A stretch of 54,456 nucleotides of DNA, taken from Desulfovibrio desulfuricans. Lineage in GTDB: Bacteria; Desulfobacterota; Desulfovibrionia; Desulfovibrionales; Desulfovibrionaceae. Positions 15,874-24,334 of the stretch are shown piece by piece; the stretch's first letter is position 1, and the number at the start of each line of letters is the position of its first letter. The DNA is taken from NCBI RefSeq assembly GCF_024460775.1, contig NZ_JANFYZ010000016.1, forward strand, positions 1 to 54,456, in the 5' to 3' direction. A program made the translations under genes and the position numbers. Under the pieces are notes generated by a model, which made no database searches, was not told where the DNA came from, and saw only the letters and a list, made by a program, of their open reading frames with translations.

Positions 15874-17230
15874 CAAGGCCGTACTTACGGAGCTTGTTAT
15901 GCAGGGTAGCCCTCGTAATTCCCAACTGCCGGGCCGCCTCGCTCTTGTTGTCGCCTGTCTGGCGCAGGGTTTCCTCAATGGCGCGGCGTTCCACGGCATC
16001 AAGGGGCAGACCTGCCAGGGAGGCGTCCACCTCGGGCTGGCGTTCGTCGGGCAGGGCGGGGCCAGTGACCACAGAGGGCAATTCGCGCTCGGTGATGAGG
16101 TCGCCGTTGCAGAGAATCACGGCGCGTTCCACGGCGTTTTCCAGTTCGCGCACATTGCCGGGCCAGTTGTAGCGCAGCATGCAGGCCAGCGCCTGCGGCG
16201 AAAATCCGCGCACGCTTTTGCGGTTGCGGCTGGCAAAGCGCTCCAGAAAATGCGCGGCGAGCACGGGAATATCCTCGGCGCGGTCACGCAGGGGCGGCAC
16301 TTCAATACAGATGACGTTGAGGCGGAAATACAGATCCTCGCGAAAACGCTTTTGGGCCACTTCTTCGCGCAGGTCGCGGTTGGTGGCCGCCAGTATGCGC
16401 ACATCCACGGTTATGGCGGCATCGGCCCCCACGCGTTGCACCTCGCCCTGCTGCAAGGCGCGCAACAGCTTTGACTGAAGGGTAAGGGGCATCTCGCCGA
16501 TTTCGTCCAGAAAAAGCGTGCCGCCGTTGGCCTGGGCAAAGCGCCCCTCGCGGCGGCGATCCGCGCCGGTGAACGAGCCCTTTTCGTGCCCGAACAGCTC
16601 AGATTCCAGCAGGTTTTCGGCCAGTGCCGCGCAGTTCACCGTTACCAGCGGTTTATCGGCTCTTGCACTGGCGCAGTGCAGGGCGCGGGCCACCAGTTCC
16701 TTGCCAGTGCCGGATTCGCCGGAAATGAGCACAGTGGCCTCGGTAGGGGCAACAGTGGCGATAATTTCCTGCATGGCGCGGATGGAGGCGCTACGGCCAA
16801 GGATGCCGGGGCGCGCGGCGGCATCGCTGAGCTGACGGCGCAGCTCGCGGTTTTCCACACTGAGACGCGAATGCTCAATGGCTTTTTCAAGCGTATGCCT
16901 GAGAGCTTCAAAATCCAGCGGCTTGACCAGATAGTCGTATGCGCCGAGGCGCAGGGCCTCCACGGCAGTTTCCACTGATGAATAGGCCGTCATGAGCACC
17001 ACGGGCAGTGCTGGGTTATATTCAAGAATGTTTTTGAGCGCGTGGATGCCGTCCATGCGCGCCATGCGCACGTCAGTCAACACGGCGTCAAAGGATTTTT
17101 CGCGAACCAGAGGAACGGCCTCGTCGCCGTCCGTGGCTTCTTCCACAGCATATCCCCAGGAGCGCAGCATGGTGCGCAGCATGCCGCGGTGGGCTTCGTC
17201 ATCGTCTACAACCAGTATGCAGTTGCTCAC
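15869..17230 (-). CDS. zraR: Sigma-54-dependent response regulator, ZraR/NtrC family
   Basis: 453 residues. The receiver domain (about 1-120) has D9-D11 and phospho-acceptor Asp53 in LTDVRM. The AAA+ sigma-54 activator domain (about 143-370) has Walker A GESGTGKE at 171-178, the sigma-54 contact loop GSFTGA at 218-223 (Ser in place of the usual Ala) and Walker B TLFLDE. The Fis-type HTH is at 415-453 (KSEAARQLGITRATLHNKLRKYGL). It is 62 bp downstream of its kinase. With ZraP-like proteins beside it and a sigma-54 promoter at 19673, the locus has the plan of E. coli zraP-zraSR, which handles envelope stress and excess zinc. The gene symbol rests on this synteny and is provisional; AtoC or HydG-type labels are possible. 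Confidence 0.93.
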   Translation of the reverse strand: MSNCILVVDDDEAHRGMLRTMLRSWGYAVEEATDGDEAVPLVREKSFDAVLTDVRMARMDGIHALKNILEYNPALPVVLMTAYSSVETAVEALRLGAYDYLVKPLDFEALRHTLEKAIEHSRLSVENRELRRQLSDAAARPGILGRSASIRAMQEIIATVAPTEATVLISGESGTGKELVARALHCASARADKPLVTVNCAALAENLLESELFGHEKGSFTGADRRREGRFAQANGGTLFLDEIGEMPLTLQSKLLRALQQGEVQRVGADAAITVDVRILAATNRDLREEVAQKRFREDLYFRLNVICIEVPPLRDRAEDIPVLAAHFLERFASRNRKSVRGFSPQALACMLRYNWPGNVRELENAVERAVILCNGDLITERELPSVVTGPALPDERQPEVDASLAGLPLDAVERRAIEETLRQTGDNKSEAARQLGITRATLHNKLRKYGLE

Positions 17231-17292
17231 CGTATCCTCTCTTTATGCTTGGCAAAAACCTGAAATCCCGGGCCGCGCCGCAGCCGCGCAGG

Positions 17293-18816
17293 TTATTTTT
17301 TACGATTGTCCTGCGCCACCGCGCCTTCCGCCGCGCGGGGCAGCCAGATGCGGAACGTGGTTTCCCCGCGGCGCGCAGTTTGCGCTGGGCGCGAGGTAAC
17401 GCTGATTTCGCCGTCGTGGGCTTCCACAATCTTGTGCACCATGGCAAGCCCCAGCCCCGTGCCTTGCCCCTTGGTGGTATAGTAGGGGTCAAAAATATGC
17501 GGCAACTGGCTGGCCTCAATACCTGTGCCGTTATCGCGCACCATAAGGCACACGCGCCCTTTGCGCTCCACAATGGCAAGCGTGAGCTGCCCGCCCTCGG
17601 GCATGGCGTCCAGAGCGTTGAGGCAGAGGTTCAACAGGGCCTGCCCCATGCGTTCGGGGTCGGCCAGGGCCAGCGGCACCCGCCGGGGCGAACGGCAGAC
17701 AATCTTGACATCGCGTTTGTCCGCATCCTGATGGATAAGGCGCGTCACGTGATCCACCACAAGCTTGAGATCAGTCGGGTGCGGGCTCACATCGCTGGGA
17801 CGTGAAAGTCCTATAAGATCCATAATTACGCGATTGAGCCGGTCAACCTCGTGCACCATCACATTGGCGGCCTCGCGGTCTTCGCTTCCTTCGGGAAAGC
17901 GCTGGCCGAAGTAGGTGGCGTAGCCCTTGATGGAGCTGAGAGGATTGCGGATCTCGTGCGCAACCCCTGCGGCCAGATTGCCCACAGCGGCCAGCTTTTC
18001 CTTGCGGCGCACTTCTTCTTCAAGCCTGCGCACCTTGCCCTCGGCCATGCGCTGCCGCTGGCGCGACTCCCGCGCCCGCTCGGCATAGTACAGGGCAACC
18101 AGACAGGCCAGGCCCACCAGCAGGGTCACTGCGGCCAGCATGGCAACGTAGTCCCGGTTCTGGCTGCGCGTTATTTCAAAGGGCGAAAGATCAAGGCCGA
18201 GAAAAATCACCGGCAGCGGAAAGCCCCTTGGCAGATCGCGTATACCCGGCGAAAATTGCCTGTACACGGCAAACACGCGCCGCCCCTCCATGCGCATGAT
18301 GCCCCAGTGGGGCAACATGTCGGGGGCAAGGTCGCGCATGGTGGCCTCATCGGCTTCGTGCGAACCCACCTGCAAAATTTCACCAAGCCGGGCAGGGTTG
18401 CTGTGCGCCACAATGGTGCCGTCAGGCATGGTCACGGCCACAAAAACAATGCCGGGGCTTTCGCCCATTTCTTCCAGCAGCACCTGAAGGCGGACGCCAG
18501 CCTCGCTGCGCATGCCCGAACGCAGGATGCTCTCAAAGGCGATGATCAGCGATGAACCCTTTTCCGCCAGCAGGCGGGCCATAGCGGCCTCGCTGCGGTC
18601 AATGGAAATAAGGGTCAACAGCGTTACCATGAGGGCCAGCACAACGGCGGCCCCGCCCAGCAGCAGGCCGAGCGGCGTATGCGCGCCAACAGCGGCGGCC
18701 TGCGCTGTCCGCGACTTATCTGTGGAACTTACGGGACTTGTGGGGTTTGCTGCGGCTGCGCCCTGTTGCGCAGCTTCCTGCCCGTTTTTTTCAGCCGTGC
18801 TGTTTTCCATATTCAT
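17293..18816 (-). CDS. zraS: Membrane sensor histidine kinase, ZraS/NtrB-like
   Basis: 507 residues from ATG 18816; a GTG at 18879 would add 21 poor-looking residues. An Ala/Gln-rich N-terminus precedes TM1 (about 48-71). A periplasmic sensor loop of ~150 residues follows (VFVAVTMPDGTIVAHSNPARLG is a PDC/CACHE-like strand pattern), then TM2 (about 223-243) and a coiled coil (245-277). HisKA has His287 in AAGVAHEIRNPLSSIKGYA. HATPase has NLCLNALDAMPEGG, DNGTGIE, FDPYYTTKGQGTGLGLAM. It phosphorylates the ZraR-like regulator encoded 62 bp downstream. It is divergent from the first zraP-like gene. The zinc/envelope signal is inferred from synteny with E. coli zraSR. Confidence 0.9.
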   Translation of the reverse strand: MNMENSTAEKNGQEAAQQGAAAANPTSPVSSTDKSRTAQAAAVGAHTPLGLLLGGAAVVLALMVTLLTLISIDRSEAAMARLLAEKGSSLIIAFESILRSGMRSEAGVRLQVLLEEMGESPGIVFVAVTMPDGTIVAHSNPARLGEILQVGSHEADEATMRDLAPDMLPHWGIMRMEGRRVFAVYRQFSPGIRDLPRGFPLPVIFLGLDLSPFEITRSQNRDYVAMLAAVTLLVGLACLVALYYAERARESRQRQRMAEGKVRRLEEEVRRKEKLAAVGNLAAGVAHEIRNPLSSIKGYATYFGQRFPEGSEDREAANVMVHEVDRLNRVIMDLIGLSRPSDVSPHPTDLKLVVDHVTRLIHQDADKRDVKIVCRSPRRVPLALADPERMGQALLNLCLNALDAMPEGGQLTLAIVERKGRVCLMVRDNGTGIEASQLPHIFDPYYTTKGQGTGLGLAMVHKIVEAHDGEISVTSRPAQTARRGETTFRIWLPRAAEGAVAQDNRKK

Positions 18817-18935
18817 ACGGCACACTCTGTATTGCGCGCGGCACCGCCAGAGGCGCACCACGAGTAAAAAAATTTGCACGCTTTTTGCAATAAATTATTC
18901 ATTCCTCGTGCCCACAAAGCCGGGAATCTTGCCAC

Positions 18936-18963
18936 CCCGCTCAGTGATTGGTATGAGAGCGGG
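18936..18963. promoter_or_regulatory. Dyad CCCGCTC-N14-GAGCGGG between zraS-like and zraP-like genes
   Basis: Seven-base arms at 18936-18942 and 18957-18963 lie in the divergent gap, ending 27 bp before the first zraP-like start. No sigma-54 element with the correct GG-N10-GC spacing is visible in this gap, unlike at 19673. Confidence 0.3.
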
Positions 18964-18990
18964 ACGAGTTTATTCTTCAGAAGGTCTTTT

Positions 18991-19452
18991 ATGATGAAAC
19001 CCCTTCTTTCCCTTTGTGTTCTGGCCAGTCTGTGCCTCCCCCAGCCAACGGCGGCGGATCAGACCGACTATGCGGAATATACACCTTCGCCGGGAAGCCC
19101 CGCAGCCAACCACGCCGCAGATATGCGGACATGGCTGCAACAGCTTTCGCCCGCGCAGCGGGCCAAAGCCCAGGCCGTCATTGACGAATACTCCCCCAAG
19201 GTGAACGAACTGCGCAAAAGCATCATGCTGAAAAAAAACGAGCTTGCCCACCTGAGCTACAACCAGACCACCTCGCCGGAAACGCTGCCCCGTCTGGGGC
19301 ATGAATTACAGCAATTGCGAGATGAACTGCGCGCCCTTCTGCAACGAGCAGACCAGCGAATGGGTACTGAGGTAGGCGTTCCGCTTGGCAGCCCGCAAAC
19401 GCGCGGGTGCAGCATGGAATATCCCGGTCTGTCCACTTCCGCCAGCAAATAA
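18991..19452 (+). CDS. ZraP-like periplasmic protein, paralog 1
   Basis: 153 residues. The signal peptide is MMKPLLSLCVLASLCLPQPTAA. The mature part has the ZraP/Spy-like helical core: WLQQLSPAQRAKAQAVIDEYSPKVNELRKSIMLKKNELAHL, then a second helix with LGHELQQLRDELRALLQRADQRM. One cysteine sits near the C-terminus (RGCSMEYPG), where E. coli ZraP binds metal. The His/Met-rich head seen in the second copy is missing. It likely acts as a periplasmic chaperone or repressor of the kinase. The start is ATG 18991 with AGAAGGT upstream; the longer open frame to 18874 lacks a ribosome site. It is divergent from zraS-like and ends at a terminator. Confidence 0.8.
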   Translation: MMKPLLSLCVLASLCLPQPTAADQTDYAEYTPSPGSPAANHAADMRTWLQQLSPAQRAKAQAVIDEYSPKVNELRKSIMLKKNELAHLSYNQTTSPETLPRLGHELQQLRDELRALLQRADQRMGTEVGVPLGSPQTRGCSMEYPGLSTSASK

Positions 19453-19476
19453 CCGCGACAATCTGCTCGCAGCAAC

Positions 19477-19509
19477 ACGCGTCCGCCCTCAAGGCGGGCG
19501 CGTTTTTTA
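19477..19509 (+). terminator. Terminator after ZraP-like paralog 1
   Basis: ACGCGTCCGCC (19477-19487) pairs with GGCGGGCGCGT (19493-19503) with one G-T wobble, loop CTCAA, then a run of six T. Confidence 0.85.
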
Positions 19510-19550
19510 TTCAACTTTGCCCGACAGCCCCTGTAAGAAAATTATGCAGA

Positions 19551-19598
19551 TGTACAAATTTTATACAGAGACAATGCCCGAATGTATAAAAAACATAC
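19551..19598. promoter_or_regulatory. Two AT-rich dyads, candidate enhancer sites for the ZraR-like regulator
   Basis: TGTA-N9-TACA at 19551-19567 and GTAT-N7-ATAC at 19584-19598 have centres 32 bp apart, about three helical turns. They lie roughly 85-115 bp upstream of the sigma-54 element at 19673, the usual distance for an NtrC-family activator. Binding is inferred. Confidence 0.4.
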
Positions 19599-19672
19599 GC
19601 TTCTCTGCCCGCAGGCGCAACGGCCGCGGGAGATAACACATTAACATTCTAGTTTTATTAAATAAAATATAG

Positions 19673-19689
19673 TTGGCACACGCATTGCT
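19673..19689 (+). promoter_or_regulatory. Sigma-54 promoter of ZraP-like paralog 2
   Basis: TTGGCACACGCATTGCT matches the consensus YTGGCAC-N5-TTGCW: GG at 19675-19676 and GC at 19687-19688, with exactly ten bases between. It is 70 bp before the start codon at 19759. The upstream dyads and the adjacent NtrC-family gene support it. Confidence 0.88.
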
Positions 19690-19758
19690 ATATAGCAATC
19701 AAACGTTGCAGGAACAACGAAACCATATACGAGAAAAAAGACTACGAGGTAGCCTTCC

Positions 19759-20253
19759 ATGAAATCCAAAAACATCGCCATCGCAGCCATACTTGCAGCA
19801 ACCCTGATGGGTGGCGCCATAACCGCCTACAGCCAACCTGGCCCCGCAGGCGATATGCCAGAAGGCATGCGGGAAATGGGCGGCTGCATGGGTGAAATGC
19901 CCTGCCCCGGAATGCAAGGACACGGCATGATGGGACGTGGGGCGTATACCCCCGAACAACAGCAGAAGTATGATGCCATTGTGGCCGAGTTCGTCAAACA
20001 GATGGAACCCGTAAAGGACCAGATGTTCATCAAGCGACAGGAGCTGCGCGCCCTGCAAAATGCCTCCAACCCCGATATTGCGGCTGTGCGCGCCACTGCC
20101 ACCGAATTGCTGCAACTCAGAAAGCAGCTCGGCCAGATGCACGAAACCATGACTCAGCGTCTTGAAAAGGAAGTGGGCAAGCCTGCCGTTGCCCCCATGC
20201 CCAAAAAGGACGCCCCCGCTGCGGCGAAACATCAGCACGGCGCGGCCCAGTAA
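19759..20253 (+). CDS. zraP: ZraP-like periplasmic metal-binding chaperone, paralog 2
   Basis: 164 residues. The signal peptide is about residues 1-26 (IAIAAILAATLMGGAITAYSQ). A Met/Gly/Cys/His-rich segment follows at 32-60 (EGMREMGGCMGEMPCPGMQG, then HGMMGRG). The ZraP helical core is YTPEQQQKYDAIVAEFVKQMEPVKDQMFIKRQELRAL and LLQLRKQLGQMHETM. A tail rich in Pro, Ala and Lys ends with KHQHG. ZraP oligomers bind zinc in the periplasm, act as a chaperone and dampen ZraS. It is the only gene here with a strong sigma-54 promoter, which fits control by the ZraR-like regulator encoded 2.5 kb away. GAGG lies before the ATG. Metal choice (Zn versus Cu) is not certain given the Met-rich head. Confidence 0.88.
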   Translation: MKSKNIAIAAILAATLMGGAITAYSQPGPAGDMPEGMREMGGCMGEMPCPGMQGHGMMGRGAYTPEQQQKYDAIVAEFVKQMEPVKDQMFIKRQELRALQNASNPDIAAVRATATELLQLRKQLGQMHETMTQRLEKEVGKPAVAPMPKKDAPAAAKHQHGAAQ

Positions 20254-20433
20254 CCACTAATCAACCGAAATTGCCGCTCCCAACTCGTCCGCCCAAGGCG
20301 GTTGACATATACAGGATCACTGAGAACAAATTTTCGTCCTGTCCCCTACCCCCAAGGGGGGCATCACGGAGCCTCCAAGAACCTCCTCCTTTGAACAGAA
20401 CCTTATAACCATCAACACCCTCCCTCCCTTCTC

Positions 20434-20470
20434 GGCCGCCGGTTCCCCCCCGGCGGCCGCCTCCTTTTCC
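20434..20470 (+). terminator. Hairpin after ZraP-like paralog 2
   Basis: GGCCGCCGG (20434-20442) pairs with CCGGCGGCC (20450-20458), then CTCCTTTTCC. It serves the rightward zraP-like gene or its long 3' end. The gap 20254-20632 holds no gene. Confidence 0.6.
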
Positions 20471-20484
20471 AGAGCTGACAACAA

Positions 20485-20523
20485 ACGCACAGAACCCGCC
20501 GCAAAGCGGGTTCTGTGCGTTTT
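20485..20523. terminator. Strong hairpin terminator
   Basis: ACGCACAGAACCCGC (20485-20499) pairs perfectly with GCGGGTTCTGTGCGT (20506-20520), followed by TTT. It terminates rightward transcription and could also insulate the leftward radical SAM gene. Confidence 0.8.
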
Positions 20524-20632
20524 GCCCTGCGCGACGTCACTCTGGCCGCGCTTGAATTTTAGTAACTGAGCGTGGGGAAAAACCTTTTTACAAAAGGCGT
20601 CTCCCTGCAAAACATTTCGCTTCCAACCAGAC

Positions 20633-21763
20633 CTAGATAAAAACAAGCTGCGGCGAGGTGTTATCGTCAAAAGATACCGTGCGCAGCCCCAGCGCCGCCC
20701 ATCTGGCGCGCAGTTCTCCCTTTGCGCCCCAAAAGAAACCCTGGGCTGACCGGGGCAGCTGCAAATCAAACTGCGCGGCTGGTGTTGCCGCATTCTCGCC
20801 AAGCAGTTCCCTTACCGCCAGCAGCAAGGCACGCCCCTTGACCCTGCCGCCAAGTTCCCTGTCCACCGGCCCGGCAAGCACGGCACTCTCCAGCCCCGGC
20901 TCCGGGGCAAGGCCCATACGGATCACGGGCACGTTGGCCCGTGCTGCCACGAGCCATCCGTGGGCAAGGCTTTCAAGTGTATCCTCCAGCGGCCAGGGTT
21001 TGTAGCTCCCATCGCGCCACATGGCGGCAAGGCCCGTTCCTTCAAGCACAAGGCAGGGATAAAACCGCAGCATCTGCGCGCCCACAGCCAGGGCCGCTGG
21101 CACATCGTCCATAAAAAACTGCGGGCTATGCCCCGGCATGCCGGGCAGGAGCTGCACCACCAGCTTGAGGCCAGCAGCCCGCACAAGAACGCAGGCCGCC
21201 TGGGCAGTGCCGCCGGTATAGCCCCGGCGGGAGGCGGCAAGCGCACTATCGGCAAAGCTCTGCACGCCCAGTTCCACCACACCGCAGCCTGCGGCGCGCA
21301 ACCGCTCCAGTATTGGGGCATCCACCCTGTCCGGGCGGGTTGAACAGCGGAAGGAACGTATCCAGCCTTTTTCCTGCGCTTCGCAGGCCAGATTGAGGCA
21401 GGCGGCCATATCCTCCTCCGGCAATGCGGTGAAAGTGCCGCCGTAAAATGCCAGCTCCGCCGCAGGCTGCCCGCTTTCATGGCGCAGGCGCAAACTCTCC
21501 CGTGCGGCGAGCAGCAGACCCTCCACACTTGCGGCGCGCGAGCCTTCCGCACAATCCGGATTTTGGCAGTCGCCAACGCCAGTCTGCACGTCCTGCGCGC
21601 AAAAAACACAGCGCACAGGGCAGCCCCTGAATGGTAAAAAAACCGGCACAACGGCCTGCCGAGGTTCCGCACCGCGCTGCAGCCATGCAAAATTCAGCGG
21701 CACCGGGCGCTCTTTGCCTCCAGTCTGCGATGAGGTCTGCGCAATATTCTGAGCCATATTCAT
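20633..21763 (-). CDS. Radical SAM protein, Elp3-like
   Basis: 376 residues from ATG 21763, which has CAGGGAG just upstream; the frame is open further to 21931 but without a ribosome site. The [4Fe-4S] motif reads FRGCPVRCVFC (CxxxCxxC). Then come AFYGGTFTALPEEDM (GGTFT), FRCSTRPDRVD, GVVELGVQSFADSAL and VVQLLPGMPGHS, the standard order in the oxygen-independent Elp3/HemN-like class. The acetyltransferase domain of true Elp3 is absent. The internal CQNPDC adds two cysteines just after the cluster motif. It is a single gene, convergent with the zraP-like gene. A tRNA- or sulfur-related modification is plausible but unproven. Confidence 0.88.
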   Translation of the reverse strand: MNMAQNIAQTSSQTGGKERPVPLNFAWLQRGAEPRQAVVPVFLPFRGCPVRCVFCAQDVQTGVGDCQNPDCAEGSRAASVEGLLLAARESLRLRHESGQPAAELAFYGGTFTALPEEDMAACLNLACEAQEKGWIRSFRCSTRPDRVDAPILERLRAAGCGVVELGVQSFADSALAASRRGYTGGTAQAACVLVRAAGLKLVVQLLPGMPGHSPQFFMDDVPAALAVGAQMLRFYPCLVLEGTGLAAMWRDGSYKPWPLEDTLESLAHGWLVAARANVPVIRMGLAPEPGLESAVLAGPVDRELGGRVKGRALLLAVRELLGENAATPAAQFDLQLPRSAQGFFWGAKGELRARWAALGLRTVSFDDNTSPQLVFI

Positions 21764-21972
21764 ATTAGCTCCCTGGTCATGCAGTGCGGCGGGCACAGAT
21801 TCACAGCAGGCATCCACGGAATGAGCTTGTCTATAAAAGGGCGAAGGAATGTCCATAAGGGTCATGGACAAAAACTTTTTTTTGGGGGGCATAGGGGGCT
21901 CGCTGACTGTGAAACGGTATGTAGAGCGCATTGGACGGAAAATGACATGCAGGCGATTTTTTTAAAAAAACC

Positions 21973-22001
21973 TTGCTCTGTCTGTAACTTGCGTGTATTT
22001 T
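21973..22001 (+). promoter_or_regulatory. Possible sigma-70 promoter of the HU/IHF-like gene
   Basis: TTGCTC, a 17-bp spacer and TATTTT. Both boxes are partial matches. A dyad ACACAAA-N7-TTTGTGT at 22002-22022 sits on the expected transcription start and could be an operator. Confidence 0.4.
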
Positions 22002-22103
22002 ACACAAAAGTTCCGTTTGTGTGAAGCTGACAAACATTGCTGCGGGGCATTAGGAACACTGGGTTCCACTCAGCCATACCAGCGCACTGCGCCGGAGAGC
22101 ACT

Positions 22104-22391
22104 ATGAAAAAAACACTGACCAAAGCGGACATCGTGGAGGCCATCTACGAAGAAACGGACAAAAACCGCGTAGATGTCAAGAACGTGGTAGAAAAACTGC
22201 TGGAGATCATGAAGGTCGCCATCAAAAAAGACCGGGCCCTGCTTATCAGCGGCTTCGGCAAGTTTGAGTGTTATGACAAGGCCTCCCGCAAGGGCCGCAA
22301 CCCCAAGACAGATGAAACCATCACCCTGCCGCCGCGCAAGGTTATGGTGTTCCGCCTCTCGCGCAAGCTTCGCGCAGAGCTGAACCCCTAG
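22104..22391 (+). CDS. HU/IHF-family DNA-bending protein
   Basis: 95 residues, typical length. The N-terminus KTLTKADIVEAIYEETD is the dimerisation helix. ALLISGFGKFECYDKASRKGRNPKT carries the GFGxF turn and the GRNPxT tip that inserts Pro into the DNA minor groove, and PPRKVMVFRLSRKLRAELN closes the fold. It is closest in style to IHF alpha. As a nucleoid protein it bends DNA and could also assist sigma-54 activation at 19673 and integrase action at the tRNA site. The start ATG 22104 has CCGGAG 8 bases upstream. It is a single gene. Confidence 0.93.
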   Translation: MKKTLTKADIVEAIYEETDKNRVDVKNVVEKLLEIMKVAIKKDRALLISGFGKFECYDKASRKGRNPKTDETITLPPRKVMVFRLSRKLRAELNP

Positions 22392-22496
22392 GCAAGCTCG
22401 GAGCCTCGGCAGCCTTGGCATGCCGGTGGGGGCGCGTGTGACGCGTTTCTTGTCGTGCGCGCTTTTTCTTTGCCATTTGGCCTACAATAAATGCAC

Positions 22497-22527
22497 AGCC
22501 CGGCACGGCAGACATGCATGCCGGGCT
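22497..22527 (+). terminator. Hairpin after the HU/IHF-like gene
   Basis: AGCCCGGCA (22497-22505) pairs with TGCCGGGCT (22519-22527). There is no T-run, so it is weak. Nothing else is recognised in 22392-22705. Confidence 0.45.
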
Positions 22528-22705
22528 TGAGCAACCGCCTTGCCCTGCTGTGCGGAACGCAAGGCAGCACTGGGGATCAAAGCAGGATGCCCGTATTTCA
22601 GCGGCTCAGTCGCAGAGTACGAAGCATCCCACACCGCAAACTCGGAAGAATTCAGGCTGACGCCAGCGCGGCGGGCATGTCCACGCCGTCCAACGGGAGT
22701 CGCAC

Positions 22706-24319
22706 ATGCTTTTCAACTCGTACACATTCCTTTTCGCCTTTCTACCCCTGCTGCTGGTGTGCTGGCGGCTGACCCAGGGCTACGGCCCCACGGGTCTTGC
22801 TCTGGTGCTGCTGGCTTTTTCCGTAGTATTTTACGGTTTGTGGGGTTTGCCCTTCCTGATTCTGCTGGCTGTGATTCTGGGCATGAACTATGCCTTTGCC
22901 CTTGCCCTGGCAGCGCCGGAGCCAGAGCAGAAACAGGATGCCGCCCCCGCTGAAAACGCGGAAGGCGATGACGAAAAGGCCTGCCTGTGCGGTTCGCGCA
23001 AACAGGCTGGCTGCCGGTTCCACCTGAGCCGCAAGGGCCTGCTGGTTCTTGCCCTGGTGCTCAACCTGCTGCCCCTGCTGTGGTTCAAGTACTCCGCCTT
23101 TCTGGCCCAAAATCTTGGGGCGCTGCTGCATGCGCAGTGGCATTTCACCCCGCCCGGGCTGCCCCTGGGTATTTCTTTTTATACCTTCATCCAGATCGCC
23201 TGGCTTGTCAGCGTATACCGCGGGCAGGTCACGCCGCAGGGCTTTACGCGGCATGCGTTGTTCTCCGCCTGCTTTCCCTATGTTATTTCCGGGCCAATCG
23301 TGCGCTATGAGCAGATAGGCCCGCAGTTTGACACCCTTGCGCCAGCCACTGCGGAGAATCTGGCTCAGGGTTTCACGCTTTTCACCATCGGCATGGTCAA
23401 AAAAGTTCTGCTGGCCGACAGCATTGCCCTGTACGCCGACTCTGTATTCAATGCGGCGGAAAAGGCCTTTCCGCTCAGCGGGGCCGAGGCGTGGCTGGGT
23501 TCTCTGTGCTATACCTTCCAGCTGTATTTCGACTTTTCGGGCTACACGGACATGGCCATTGGCCTTGCCCTCATGCTGGGCCTCAGGCTGCCTGAAAACT
23601 TTGACTCGCCCTACAAATCCACAGGCATTGTGGACTTCTGGCGGCGCTGGCACATCACGCTCAGTTCGTGGCTGCGCGATTTTCTGTACATCCCCCTTGG
23701 CGGCAACCGCAAAGGGCGGCTCATGCAGTACCGCAACCTGTTTCTGACCATGCTGATCGGCGGCGCGTGGCACGGCGCTGGCTGGACCTTTATTGTCTGG
23801 GGCGCGCTGCACGGTTCCATGCTGGGCATCAACCACTTTTTCCGCGCCTGCATCAAGGGCAAGACGCTGGAGCGCGTGCTGGCCCTTGCGCCTCTGCGCA
23901 TCTGCTCCATCCTGTTTACATTTTTCTGCATCAACCTGTGCTGGGTTGTGTTCCGCGCGCTGACAATTGAAGGCGCAGGCCGCATGTTCAAAGCCATGTT
24001 CACAGGGCCGTTTACGCGTGAAGCGGCGGGCCTGAGCGCAACAACCGACGGGCTTACGGGCTTTGCCGCCCTGGTGGCCCGCTGGCTGCCCAACAACTAC
24101 ATTCAGGGATGGGTTCCCTTTGCCCTGCTGCTGGTGAGTTTTCTGGTGGTCTGGGCGCTGCCCAACAGCCACGAGATTCTGCACGGCAGACGCGATGGCA
24201 GCCGCCCGCGCCTGAGCTGGCGGCCCACAGCCGCCTGGGCTACGGGGCTGGCCGTCATGGCCTTCCTCACCCTGATTCTGGTTTCGCGCAAGGCGACCTT
24301 CCTGTACTTCCAATTTTAA
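22706..24319 (+). CDS. MBOAT-family O-acyltransferase, AlgI/PatA-like
   Basis: 537 residues with about ten to twelve membrane helices. AlgI-type landmarks are clear: MLFNSYTFLFAFLPLLL at the start, PLGISFYTFIQIAWLVSVYRG, YFDFSGYTDMAIGLALMLG, FWRRWHITLSSWLRDFLYIPLGGN (His316) and the catalytic GGAWHGAGWTF (His356). The family moves acetyl or other acyl groups across the membrane to polysaccharide or peptidoglycan. Residues 72-108 form an extra acidic, Cys-bearing loop (C93, C95, C103) not expected in AlgI. The next gene encodes the SGNH-like partner seven bases past the ATG-proximal region, so the pair should act as an acyl-transfer system on an exported glycan. The acceptor is unknown. Confidence 0.93.
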   Translation: MLFNSYTFLFAFLPLLLVCWRLTQGYGPTGLALVLLAFSVVFYGLWGLPFLILLAVILGMNYAFALALAAPEPEQKQDAAPAENAEGDDEKACLCGSRKQAGCRFHLSRKGLLVLALVLNLLPLLWFKYSAFLAQNLGALLHAQWHFTPPGLPLGISFYTFIQIAWLVSVYRGQVTPQGFTRHALFSACFPYVISGPIVRYEQIGPQFDTLAPATAENLAQGFTLFTIGMVKKVLLADSIALYADSVFNAAEKAFPLSGAEAWLGSLCYTFQLYFDFSGYTDMAIGLALMLGLRLPENFDSPYKSTGIVDFWRRWHITLSSWLRDFLYIPLGGNRKGRLMQYRNLFLTMLIGGAWHGAGWTFIVWGALHGSMLGINHFFRACIKGKTLERVLALAPLRICSILFTFFCINLCWVVFRALTIEGAGRMFKAMFTGPFTREAAGLSATTDGLTGFAALVARWLPNNYIQGWVPFALLLVSFLVVWALPNSHEILHGRRDGSRPRLSWRPTAAWATGLAVMAFLTLILVSRKATFLYFQF

Positions 24320-24334
24320 CCACGCGTGAACGCC

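Noticed and set aside
18880..18990. Search for a sigma-54 promoter before ZraP-like paralog 1 and zraS-like
   Set aside because: GG/GC pairs present have wrong spacing (7 or 11 bases) or GA in place of GC.
20317..20802. Long minus-strand frame over the terminators and the end of the radical SAM gene
   Set aside because: Covers two strong hairpins, has no domain and sits partly in another frame of a real gene.
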